Below, piece after piece: positions 1-5,577 of a stretch of 6,661 nucleotides of DNA. Every line of letters starts with the position of its first letter. The first letter of the stretch is position 1. Made by a program: the position numbers and the translations under genes. This DNA comes from Nitrososphaerales archaeon. GTDB taxonomy: Archaea; Thermoproteota; Nitrososphaeria; Nitrososphaerales; UBA183. The notes beneath the pieces were generated by a model. That model had not been told where the DNA came from. It made no database searches and worked only from the letters and a program-made list of their open reading frames with translations. The DNA lies in the NCBI GenBank assembly GCA_030042335.1, contig JASHZW010000084.1, forward strand, positions 1-6,661, written 5' to 3'.

Positions 1-470
1 CCCTGATGCATGATTATCAGGAGGTTGTCCGGGTTGATGCCGAACTCACGCAGCAGTCTGACGACCTCGCTTTTGTCTATCTCGCGGTAGTCCGCCTCGT
101 ACCAGTACGACCCGTCGCGCCGGAGGTAGCGGGAAAGCATGAAAGTGTCAGATTTCGAGTATGGGATAGGCCTCGCGCCATTCTTCTCCCTGTTGTCGAA
201 GATGAGCGAGACGCGTGCAATTTCCTTCCCGCGTCTGATCAGGTCGCTCAGCTTCCTGGACCTTTCCGTGTACGCCTGGCCGAAGGCCACCGATATTGCG
301 AGGAGGATGGACGATTTGCCAGCGCCGTTCGGGCCGACCACGAGGTTGAGGCCCTCCTTCATCGGTATCCTGGCGTACTCGTAACTCATGAAGTTCTCTA
401 GGATTATCTCCTTGATCGGGGGAGAATAAACCCTCTCGCGCATCGAGAGTTCTCCGAGAGGCTTCGACAA
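1..470 (-). CDS. SMC/Rad50-like ATPase, N-terminal part (3' end outside window)
   Basis: This is the N-terminal ATP-binding half of an SMC/Rad50-family ATPase, a family that acts in chromosome organisation and DNA double-strand break repair through a long coiled coil and an ABC-type head. About 156 codons are visible. The N-terminus reads IKEIILENFMSYEYARI (residues 19-35), typical of the first strand of SMC/Rad50 heads, followed by a Walker A GPNGAGKSS (46-54). The last complete codons, IIMHQ, look like the Q-loop, so the coiled coil, signature motif and Walker B lie outside the window. A TTG at 470 is chosen as start because a TATA box (TAAAATAC, minus strand, 495-502) lies about 28 bp upstream, as for other genes here. 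The alternative is ATG at 443, nine codons later. It is transcribed divergently from the unknown gene at 570. SMC, SMC5/6-like and Rad50-like identities cannot be separated from the head alone. Confidence 0.85.
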   Translation of the reverse strand, partial: MSKPLGELSMRERVYSPPIKEIILENFMSYEYARIPMKEGLNLVVGPNGAGKSSILLAISVAFGQAYTERSRKLSDLIRRGKEIARVSLIFDNREKNGARPIPYSKSDTFMLSRYLRRDGSYWYEADYREIDKSEVVRLLREFGINPDNLLIIMHQ

Positions 471-494
471 GATTCGGACATGGGCACCTTCAAG

Positions 495-502
495 GTATTT
501 TA
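495..502 (-). promoter_or_regulatory. TATA box of SMC-like gene
   Basis: Read on the minus strand the element is TAAAATAC, centred about 28 bp upstream of the TTG at 470 and 55 bp upstream of the ATG at 443. The distance fits a leaderless transcript starting at or near the TTG. The same core (TAAAATAC) recurs in front of the thioredoxin gene. Confidence 0.55.
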
Positions 503-533
503 GGGCTGCGGTGAATCTGGCGCGAAAACGCGA

Positions 534-543
534 TTAACTTTTA
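534..543 (+). promoter_or_regulatory. Putative TATA box of the unknown gene at 570
   Basis: TTAACTTTTA is the only AT-rich element in front of this gene. It is centred about 31 bp upstream of the TTG at 570 but only about 10 bp upstream of the GTG at 549, so it argues for the later start. CGCG-AAAA-CGCG (521-532) sits between this box and the divergent box of the SMC-like gene. Confidence 0.4.
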
Positions 544-569
544 CACTGGTGCTCATTCCGCTCTGCGTC

Positions 570-1256
570 TTGGTCTTAGCAGCAAAGATATTCGAGGTGA
601 AGGATGAGAACGATCTCCCACTGCTCGCGACGAAACTTAAGAGCTTCAAGCTCGAGCAGGCGATGAGCGTCGAGGACGAGAGCTTCAATCTGGTTTCTGA
701 GATATCCGGTCTTGATATATCCAAGACTGCCCTCGAGGGGACGTTCTCCTTCGACTCTGTCTTCACGGTCAACCAGAGGGGCAAGATGACTCCGCTGGTC
801 CGGACCTATCAGGCACCCTTCATGTTCGACCTGTACGATGGCAGCCTTTTCCTTACCGTCTTCGAGAAGAAGAGCAGGGCGAACAGCGTGGCCAACGAGA
901 TGAGTAAGGCCCTCTTCATGAGCCTTGGACAGATCGTAGAGGCGAAAATCCGGCCGGAGGACCTGAAGAGGTTCCACGAAGAAAACTTCGACAACACGAA
1001 GGTCATATTCTTCGATGATGTCGATCTGCCCAACATCAGCAAGCTCTCGCTCTACGGGGAGGCGCTCGGTAACACCACTCTCTACAACGACTATCTGACG
1101 CACGGCCAGTTGTGGTACATAGTCTTCCAGTCGAGAAGACAAGGATACACGATTGGACTCACCCGCAGCTGCATCGTGACATCGTTCAGCAGGGTGGACC
1201 TTCCGGACTTCAAGTCGTTCGTAAAGCAGGAGATATTCCCACTCATCTCCACTTGA
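570..1256 (+). CDS. Conserved-looking protein of unknown function (228 aa)
   Basis: I do not recognise this family. The product is a soluble-looking protein of mixed charge with no transmembrane segment, no obvious nucleotide-binding loop and no cysteine cluster. Alternating hydrophobic stretches such as LWYIVFQ, PFMFDLY and KVIFFDDVDLP suggest an alpha/beta or mainly beta fold. The TTG at 570 is preferred as start because the nearest TATA-like element is about 31 bp upstream. An in-frame GTG at 549 would add seven mainly hydrophobic residues and could mimic a signal sequence, but it lacks a promoter at the right distance. The gene is divergent from the SMC-like ATPase and followed 52 bp later by the phosphoesterase on the same strand. 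The neighbourhood allows, but does not show, a link to genome maintenance. The reading frame is long, intact and uses codons like its neighbours, so I regard it as real. Confidence 0.75.
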   Translation: MVLAAKIFEVKDENDLPLLATKLKSFKLEQAMSVEDESFNLVSEISGLDISKTALEGTFSFDSVFTVNQRGKMTPLVRTYQAPFMFDLYDGSLFLTVFEKKSRANSVANEMSKALFMSLGQIVEAKIRPEDLKRFHEENFDNTKVIFFDDVDLPNISKLSLYGEALGNTTLYNDYLTHGQLWYIVFQSRRQGYTIGLTRSCIVTSFSRVDLPDFKSFVKQEIFPLIST

Positions 1257-1273
1257 TGACCGTGAGACGAGAC

Positions 1274-1294
1274 TTTACTAATCAGCGATATCGC
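1274..1294 (+). promoter_or_regulatory. TATA-like box and adjoining 10-bp palindrome before the phosphoesterase
   Basis: TTTACTAA (1274-1281) is centred about 31 bp upstream of the TTG at 1309 and is the best TATA candidate in the 52-bp gap. Just after it is the perfect palindrome GCGATATCGC (1285-1294), which would lie between TATA box and transcription start, a usual place for an archaeal repressor to block polymerase recruitment. That it is an operator is inference. Confidence 0.4.
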
Positions 1295-1308
1295 GTCGCG
1301 CTAACACG

Positions 1309-2061
1309 TTGCTGAAGGTTGTACCGAAAGAGGCGGCACTGATATTCAAGGAAGGAGCGGACTGCAGCATTCTCGTCTCCGACCTCCATCTCGGCCTCGA
1401 AAAGGAGATGGCCTCCAAGGGCTTCAGAATCCCTCCCTACTCGGTCAAGATGATGACGAGGATAAACACCATGGCAGAGAAGTACGCTGCGAACAGGATA
1501 GTGGTCCTGGGAGACGTCAAGCATTCGATAGGGAAGGTCGAAGACATCGACTGGAACGTCCTGCCCTGGTTCTTCGACACCCTGCTCGATGTGTTCTCCT
1601 CCGTCGAGGTCATCCCGGGGAACCACGACGGTGGACTAAAGACACTCCTCCCAAGCAGGGTGAGGCTGCACCCGTCCTCCGGGACCGTGATAGGCTCGGA
1701 CGAGAAGGTCGGCGTTACACACGGACACTCATGGCCCTCCCAGGAGGTAATCGCATGTGCGAGGATGGTCATAGGGCACTCGCACTTCAGATACGAGATG
1801 AGGGACAGGTTCGGTGCCAGGAGTAAGGAGGCTGTCTGGCTTTTCGCCCCCTACGACATACCGAAACTGCTCGAAAAGGCAGGTCATCCAGACGGGGCTA
1901 AGAGAGCGGGTGAGCTGATGGTCATGCCACCCTTCAACAACTTGGTCGGAGGGCAGGCGATAAACGCCAAGGGAGGCTTCGATTTTGGACCGGTACTCTC
2001 GTCGGGGGCGGTGGACGTGAAGGACGCCGACGTTTTCCTTCTCGACGGCACCAGAGTCTGA
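1309..2061 (+). CDS. Calcineurin-like metallophosphoesterase (COG1407/ICC-like)
   Basis: This 250-residue protein carries the full series of metallophosphoesterase motifs in order: SDLHLG (24-29), GDV (68-70), GNHDG (104-108), THGHSWP (137-143) and GHSHF (156-160). These supply the aspartate, asparagine and histidine ligands for a two-metal centre that hydrolyses phosphodiesters or phosphomonoesters. Layout and length match the ICC-like phosphoesterases of COG1407, members of which are found near Lhr-type helicases or DNA ligases in other genomes; neither is visible here. The substrate cannot be told from sequence. The start is a TTG, because no ATG or GTG precedes the first motif in frame and a TATA-like element lies about 31 bp upstream. 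It ends nine bases from the convergent thioredoxin gene. Confidence 0.9.
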   Translation: MLKVVPKEAALIFKEGADCSILVSDLHLGLEKEMASKGFRIPPYSVKMMTRINTMAEKYAANRIVVLGDVKHSIGKVEDIDWNVLPWFFDTLLDVFSSVEVIPGNHDGGLKTLLPSRVRLHPSSGTVIGSDEKVGVTHGHSWPSQEVIACARMVIGHSHFRYEMRDRFGARSKEAVWLFAPYDIPKLLEKAGHPDGAKRAGELMVMPPFNNLVGGQAINAKGGFDFGPVLSSGAVDVKDADVFLLDGTRV

Positions 2062-2070
2062 TGTAGCCGG

Positions 2071-2469
2071 TCAGGCACGTATGGATTTCTGAATCATCCT
2101 GTCGAGCGCGAGCTCGCCGACGGCGCCAATCACGATGCCCTCCGGCTGGCCATTCCTGAAAAGCATGAACGTGGGAATCGACTGCACATCGTATCTAGTC
2201 GAGATTGAGGGCTCTTCATCGACGTTGAGCTTTCCGAACATCACCTTGTCTGCGTATTTCGAGGCAAGCCTCTCGACGACCGGTTCCATGGCCCTGCACG
2301 GCCCGCACCACGCCGCCCAAAAGTCGACGAGGAGCGGCTTGCCGTCCCTGAGGTAGCTGTCGAAGTCGGCGGTCGTGAGCCTGACAATGGGGGCGCGTGC
2401 TGGACTTGCTTGTTCCGTCATCCTCTTCATCTTCTCGTCATATATCCTGCTAAGCTCTGGATCAGACAA
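2071..2469 (-). CDS. trxA: Thioredoxin with charged N-terminal extension
   Basis: The product is a cytoplasmic thioredoxin of 132 residues that reduces disulfides in partner proteins. The active site is FWAAWCGPC (WCGPC at 54-58), the cis-proline loop is SIPTF (97-101), and LVDF and LNVDEEP are standard thioredoxin strands. About 28 residues precede the fold and begin SDPELSRIYDEKMKRMTEQ, a charged helical segment resembling extensions on some other archaeal thioredoxins. The TTG at 2469 is chosen because the TATA box (2495-2502) lies 29 bp upstream. The longer frame opening at 2538 would translate through that promoter and is unlikely. The gene converges with the phosphoesterase and is divergent from the Nudix gene. 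No thioredoxin reductase is in the window. Confidence 0.93.
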   Translation of the reverse strand: MSDPELSRIYDEKMKRMTEQASPARAPIVRLTTADFDSYLRDGKPLLVDFWAAWCGPCRAMEPVVERLASKYADKVMFGKLNVDEEPSISTRYDVQSIPTFMLFRNGQPEGIVIGAVGELALDRMIQKSIRA

Positions 2470-2494
2470 CAGTTGGCCCGCCGCGCGAAAAACG

Positions 2495-2502
2495 TATTTT
2501 AA
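2495..2502. promoter_or_regulatory. Shared bidirectional TATA element between thioredoxin and Nudix genes
   Basis: TATTTTAA on the plus strand (TTAAAATA on the minus) is centred 25 bp upstream of the Nudix TTG at 2524 and 29 bp upstream of the thioredoxin TTG at 2469. No other AT-rich element exists in the 54-bp gap, so both genes appear to use the same site in opposite directions. Confidence 0.55.
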
Positions 2503-2523
2503 GATTCGTCGATATGTCGGCCG

Positions 2524-3108
2524 TTGACAGAAGAACATGCAGCACTCCTGCGCTTAATCTCGAGCCTGGTGAGTCGGGAAGAGCCGTTACGGCACGAGCA
2601 GGAGATTACTGCCGCCGTCGCTGTGATCATCGCAGACAGTTCCGAGGGGCCGCAGGTGCTGCTCATCCTTAGGCCTGAGGGTGGTACAGACCCATGGGCA
2701 GGGCAGGTCGCACTCCCGGGTGGCAGAGTGAAGGGAGAGGACGGGAGCTTCGAGGCGACAGCCATAAGGGAGACGAGGGAGGAAGTAGGAGTCGAGCTGA
2801 CACCTTCGAGTTTCCTCGGGTATCTCGGGAAGTATCAGCCAAGGATAAGGAGTATCTGGGTCGCAGCTGCGGTATTCTCTCTGGATGCCATCCCCACAGT
2901 GACACCGAACCGGGAGGTCGCATCGTACAGATGGGCGCCTTTCCACGAGATCATGGCACCTGCGAACCGGACGAGGCACGTCCTAACGCGGGATGGAGTG
3001 CCGATAGTCTTTCCGGCGTTCAAGATAGGGGATTATCTCGTCTGGGGACTCACCGAGAAGATACTCGGTACGATAACCGACGCCGCAAGGAAGGGTATGC
3101 CCGCTTAG
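2524..3108 (+). CDS. Nudix hydrolase, coenzyme A pyrophosphatase-like (NudL/NUDT7 type)
   Basis: This 194-residue Nudix hydrolase is expected to cleave a nucleoside-diphosphate-linked substrate. The segment WAGQVALPGGR (58-68), with GQV before LPGG, resembles the UPF0035 signature of CoA pyrophosphatases, which split CoA or its esters into phosphopantetheine and 3',5'-ADP. The Nudix box follows with RETREEVGVEL (82-92), whose E83, E86 and E87 would bind the metal. The spacing GGRVKGEDGSFEATAIRE differs from the classical GX5EX7RE in having no Glu at the usual position, a feature also seen in CoA-specific members. Start TTG at 2524 lies 25 bp from the shared TATA element. It ends eight bases from the convergent phosphoribosyltransferase. 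Substrate assignment is inference; the Nudix fold is secure. Confidence 0.9.
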   Translation: MTEEHAALLRLISSLVSREEPLRHEQEITAAVAVIIADSSEGPQVLLILRPEGGTDPWAGQVALPGGRVKGEDGSFEATAIRETREEVGVELTPSSFLGYLGKYQPRIRSIWVAAAVFSLDAIPTVTPNREVASYRWAPFHEIMAPANRTRHVLTRDGVPIVFPAFKIGDYLVWGLTEKILGTITDAARKGMPA

Positions 3109-3116
3109 AAATACGC

Positions 3117-3614
3117 TCAGGTGGCGGGGAGGAGCGCCTGCTGCCTCTGCGTTCTGGACCTCTTGACCTCGCCGCGTTCATACGGGAAGACGATCCACTT
3201 GTCGACGACCTTCAAGGAAAAGTCAGGGGCGAATGTGCTCCAGGGCTTCGTGAAGAGGACGGCGGTCTTGATGGACATCGGCCTCTGACTGGAGAGATAC
3301 TCCGTTATGGACTCCATCGTCTCGCCGCCGTCAACGAGGTCGTCGACCACCAAAACCCTCTTGCCGGTGATGTCCTCTGTCACAGTCGAGAGTATCTTGG
3401 GCTTTGTCCTCTCACCGACGTCTGTATAGGACTTGACGTTGAGGAAGTCGACCCTCAAGCCGAGTGTATCGGCGACCACCATCGCAACCGGCATGCCCCC
3501 TCTGGCTATCCCTATTACGAGGTCAAACTTCTCGCCACTTCCAGCGACCTCTTCTGCCAGCTTGGTCACCAACTCGCCATACTGGGACCAGCTCAGGTAG
3601 TTCAGCCTCGGCAA
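3117..3614 (-). CDS. Purine-type phosphoribosyltransferase (COG2236-like)
   Basis: The 165-residue product is a type I phosphoribosyltransferase, a family that joins a purine base to PRPP in salvage. The PRPP-binding loop is VLVVDDLVDGGET (87-99), preceded by the beta-strand and pyrophosphate loop VIGIARGGMP (33-42). DKWIVFPYE (138-146) resembles the base-contacting segment of xanthine/hypoxanthine-type enzymes. The specific base cannot be read from sequence. The TTG at 3614 is used as start: a T-rich TATA-like element (minus strand, 3639-3645) lies 28 bp upstream, and the nearby ATG at 3625 is out of frame. It lies 34 bp downstream of the DMT transporter on the same strand. Co-function, for example base uptake and salvage, is possible but not shown. 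Confidence 0.88.
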   Translation of the reverse strand: MPRLNYLSWSQYGELVTKLAEEVAGSGEKFDLVIGIARGGMPVAMVVADTLGLRVDFLNVKSYTDVGERTKPKILSTVTEDITGKRVLVVDDLVDGGETMESITEYLSSQRPMSIKTAVLFTKPWSTFAPDFSLKVVDKWIVFPYERGEVKRSRTQRQQALLPAT

Positions 3615-3638
3615 TATTGAACCATCGCCGAGACCAGG

Positions 3639-3645
3639 TAAAAAG
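3639..3645 (-). promoter_or_regulatory. T-rich TATA-like box of the phosphoribosyltransferase; may also end transporter transcription
   Basis: The minus strand reads CCCTTTTTACC across the 34-bp gap. The centre is 28 bp from the TTG at 3614, the usual archaeal spacing. The T5 run also starts only four bases after the transporter stop codon (3649-3651), and archaeal terminators are often simple T-runs, so one element may serve both roles. A dyad CTCGGC-N14-GCCGAG (3607-3612 and 3627-3632) surrounds the start region. Confidence 0.4.
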
Positions 3646-3648
3646 GGT

Positions 3649-4539
3649 TCAACCGGATGCGTCTGAAGCGTCAGCGCCTACCGGTGACACCGTCACAGTG
3701 GGGTTCACCGATTTCAGTCTCGAAACGTAAATTCCTGCAAACATAACGCAAATGCCCAGGATAGAGGCGCCTGTGGGAAGCTGTCCGGTCAGGACAGCTT
3801 CGATTATCACCGTCGTGGCAGGAACTGCGAACACAAGGGTGGTTATCTTACCCACGGTCTCCATCCTCAACATCACACTCCACACGAGAAGGGAAAGGAC
3901 GCCACCGATGAAGGACACATACCCAAGGTCTACGAAGAAGCCAACCGTGGGCATGAGGAAGAACGTAAACGGGATGAAGGGCAGAAAGAAGATTCCACCC
4001 AGAAAGAACTGTGTGGCAACGGTCCTAACCGGGTTCTGCACCCTTAGCTTGCGGATATACACGGAGTAGAGGGCCCAGAAGAACGCGTTCCCGAAGCTGA
4101 GCACTGCACCAAGGATTGAGCCTCCAGAGCTCACGAGGGCCAGGCCGTATATTGCGACACCCGTGAAACCAACTATCGCCCCCGTCCACACCAGCGGCGT
4201 AACGCGCTCCTTGAGCAGGAGGACGGATTGGGGGATTGCGAAGAGCGGCATCGTGTAGCTGAGGACTGCGGACTGCGCCGGTGAGACGTATTCCAAGCCG
4301 TAGATCCAGATTGCACTGCTAAGGAAGGTGAAGAACGAGAGGAGCACCGTGTCTCTGTTGAGGATTGGCCTGTAGTTCCGCGCTATCACGAAGCAGATGG
4401 CAGCGGCGATGAAGTATCGAATCCCCATGAACGTCATCGGGTCGACGTACTTCAGTCCGTCCTTGGCAAACTGGTACTGCAGGCTAGACATCAAGACATA
4501 GGGGATGAGGTACGCCAGTAACTTCCGCTGCTCAGGCAT
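3649..4539 (-). CDS. EamA/DMT-family transporter
   Basis: A 296-residue integral membrane protein of the drug/metabolite transporter superfamily, made of two EamA repeats. I count ten hydrophobic segments at about residues 7-25, 34-54, 65-80, 86-107, 115-136, 142-162, 171-193, 205-224, 231-250 and 256-273. The segment LLLKERVTPLVWTGAIVGFTGVAI (only partly quoted; residues 107-130) is the hallmark end of an EamA repeat: Glu-Arg followed by a Gly-rich helix. Members export or import amino acids, nucleobases and other small metabolites; the substrate is not predictable here. Start ATG at 4539 has a weak TATA-like element (ACTTATGA, minus strand, 4568-4575) 32 bp upstream. The C-terminal tail after helix 10 is short, rich in Thr/Ser/Val and probably soluble. 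It is divergent from the arginase-like gene. Confidence 0.9.
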   Translation of the reverse strand: MPEQRKLLAYLIPYVLMSSLQYQFAKDGLKYVDPMTFMGIRYFIAAAICFVIARNYRPILNRDTVLLSFFTFLSSAIWIYGLEYVSPAQSAVLSYTMPLFAIPQSVLLLKERVTPLVWTGAIVGFTGVAIYGLALVSSGGSILGAVLSFGNAFFWALYSVYIRKLRVQNPVRTVATQFFLGGIFFLPFIPFTFFLMPTVGFFVDLGYVSFIGGVLSLLVWSVMLRMETVGKITTLVFAVPATTVIIEAVLTGQLPTGASILGICVMFAGIYVSRLKSVNPTVTVSPVGADASDASG

Positions 4540-4567
4540 CTAATGCGATGGGGCGCGGCCCGTTGGT

Positions 4568-4575
4568 TCATAAGT
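4568..4575 (-). promoter_or_regulatory. Weak TATA-like box of DMT transporter
   Basis: ACTTATGA on the minus strand is centred 32 bp upstream of the ATG at 4539, the same distance seen for the other ATG-start gene here. GGGC-GCG-GCCC (4551-4561) lies between the box and the start. Confidence 0.35.
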
Positions 4576-4602
4576 TAGTCGAACTGTAGGACAATCTAGA
4601 AA

Positions 4603-4610
4603 GATAAAAT
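4603..4610 (+). promoter_or_regulatory. TATA box of arginase-like gene
   Basis: GATAAAAT is centred 32 bp upstream of the ATG at 4639, giving a predicted leader of only a few bases. It is the clearest AT-rich element in the 99-bp divergent gap. Confidence 0.5.
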
Positions 4611-4614
4611 CCGA

Positions 4615-4627
4615 CGGCTTGAAGCCG
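4615..4627. promoter_or_regulatory. Perfect dyad CGGCTT-G-AAGCCG, candidate operator
   Basis: Two perfect 6-bp half-sites separated by one base lie directly downstream of the TATA box and upstream of the expected transcription start of the arginase-like gene. A protein bound here could block polymerase recruitment. The site is symmetrical DNA; operator function is inference. Confidence 0.4.
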
Positions 4628-4638
4628 CCACGAGCCAC

Positions 4639-5475
4639 ATGCGGGTAATTCTGGACAGCATACATTCACAAGTACCAGAAACAATCATGAAGCTGAACCG
4701 CAGGTTCGACCTAGTCATCAGCCTAGACTCGCATTTGGACGTTTCCTTCGGAGGAGATGGCCCTCTTTACCCCGAAGAGCTTCGCGTGATAGCCGAAAGG
4801 ACCGGCGCACACACGAAAATCCAGGAGGTCACCCGTGCGCGTCTCATTGTAGCGATACCGGAGATGATGCTGCTTGCGCACGCCTTGGACATCGAATCTA
4901 AACTTCCCAGCGCCCTAAGGATAGCTGACAATAGGGAATCTGTCGCCTCTGTGGTCGATTTCCTGCTTAGCGAAAGGGGGATTGATGTCTTCCAGAGTCC
5001 TCCGCGAAACCTGCTGGAACTAGTCCCGAAGGTGGAGGACGGATCTTGGTTTCTGGACATCGACATTGACTGCGTGCAGGAGATGCAGGACGAATGTTAC
5101 ACTCGAATAGTCGACCCCCAGCCAGGTGTCCTGCAGCCGATGAAAGACGTCACCGAGTTCGTCCGAAAGACGAGGCCGGAAGTGATAACTGTCTCCGAGG
5201 CTAAAGTATCGGCCTTGAGGGCCGAGGGCAGCTCCATCTCCAGGCTTCTGAAGAGCTTCATAGACATGGGATATCGGGTGGACGAGGATTTCCTGTTGGA
5301 CGACGCGAGCGTGGTAAGAGGAATCTCCATCTGCAATGAATTCTACAGCACGGTATCGAGCGCTCTAATGCGCAAGCACGCCAAGGAGATGATGGAGGGC
5401 GACTTCGAAGGCTTTAGGCGCGAGGAGAAAGCTGCGGCAAGAGACTTTTTCGCGGACAAAGGATACGTCAGGTAG
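4639..5475 (+). CDS. Arginase-fold (ureohydrolase/UPF0489-like) putative metal hydrolase
   Basis: This 278-residue protein has what look like the metal-binding motifs of the arginase/deacetylase fold. LDSIHS (5-10) stands where ureohydrolases have GGDHS. DSHLD (30-34) matches DAHxD, and the His9-Asp30 spacing of 21 is close to the 23 of rat arginase. FLDIDID (138-144) matches the SxDxDxxD motif, and VSEAKVS (185-191) carries a Glu near the place of the conserved late Glu. A two-metal hydrolase is therefore likely. The N-terminus is very short, so the usual 90-odd residues before GGDHS are missing; DSHxD plus LDIDxD also fits the UPF0489 family. The C-terminal 40 residues are highly charged. 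Start ATG 4639 follows a good TATA box. I do not assign agmatinase or arginase activity, because the canonical GGDHS and SxDxDxxDP sequences are not met. Confidence 0.7.
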   Translation: MRVILDSIHSQVPETIMKLNRRFDLVISLDSHLDVSFGGDGPLYPEELRVIAERTGAHTKIQEVTRARLIVAIPEMMLLAHALDIESKLPSALRIADNRESVASVVDFLLSERGIDVFQSPPRNLLELVPKVEDGSWFLDIDIDCVQEMQDECYTRIVDPQPGVLQPMKDVTEFVRKTRPEVITVSEAKVSALRAEGSSISRLLKSFIDMGYRVDEDFLLDDASVVRGISICNEFYSTVSSALMRKHAKEMMEGDFEGFRREEKAAARDFFADKGYVR

Positions 5476-5551
5476 GGGGACCCCGTCTGAAGCGAAAGTT
5501 TCTCCCGGAAGCTGATGCTTCCACAATCAGCAGGTTATGATCCCAAGGGAT
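5476..5551 (+). other. Hairpin-rich 3' region after arginase-like gene
   Basis: Four short perfect inverted repeats lie between the arginase-like stop and the tRNA 3' end: GGGG-A-CCCC (5476-5484) directly after the stop, GGAAGC-TGAT-GCTTCC (5507-5522), GCTGAT-N9-ATCAGC (5511-5531), and ATCCC-AA-GGGAT (5540-5551). The second and third share bases, so only one can form at a time. No T-run follows, so a factor-independent terminator is not evident. The region separates two convergent transcription units. Confidence 0.4.
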
Positions 5552-5577
5552 TGGTAAAGCTCCCGCTCACTAGAATA

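Noticed and set aside
521..532. CGCG-AAAA-CGCG between the divergent SMC-like and unknown genes, resembling a stretch near the thioredoxin promoter
   Set aside because: The similarity (CGCGAAAAACG at about 2485) is short and its position relative to the TATA box differs; probably chance.
549..569. GTG start with a hydrophobic seven-residue lead for the unknown protein
   Set aside because: Too short for a signal peptide, and no TATA-like element lies 25-33 bp upstream of 549; kept as an alternative only.
576..1142. 188-codon open frame on the minus strand
   Set aside because: It is antisense to the unknown protein at 570-1256, has no promoter and no recognisable motif. The plus-strand frame has better amino-acid composition and a plausible start.
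2470..2538. N-terminal 23 residues of the thioredoxin frame starting at 2538
   Set aside because: This part is translated through the TATA element itself and does not resemble a signal peptide; the TTG at 2469 fits the promoter distance.
2694..3620. 308-codon open frame on the plus strand, the longest in the window
   Set aside because: It overlaps the Nudix gene in another frame and the whole phosphoribosyltransferase antisense. Its translation has no motif and is rich in Arg, Gly and Asp as expected of a shadow in GC-rich codons.
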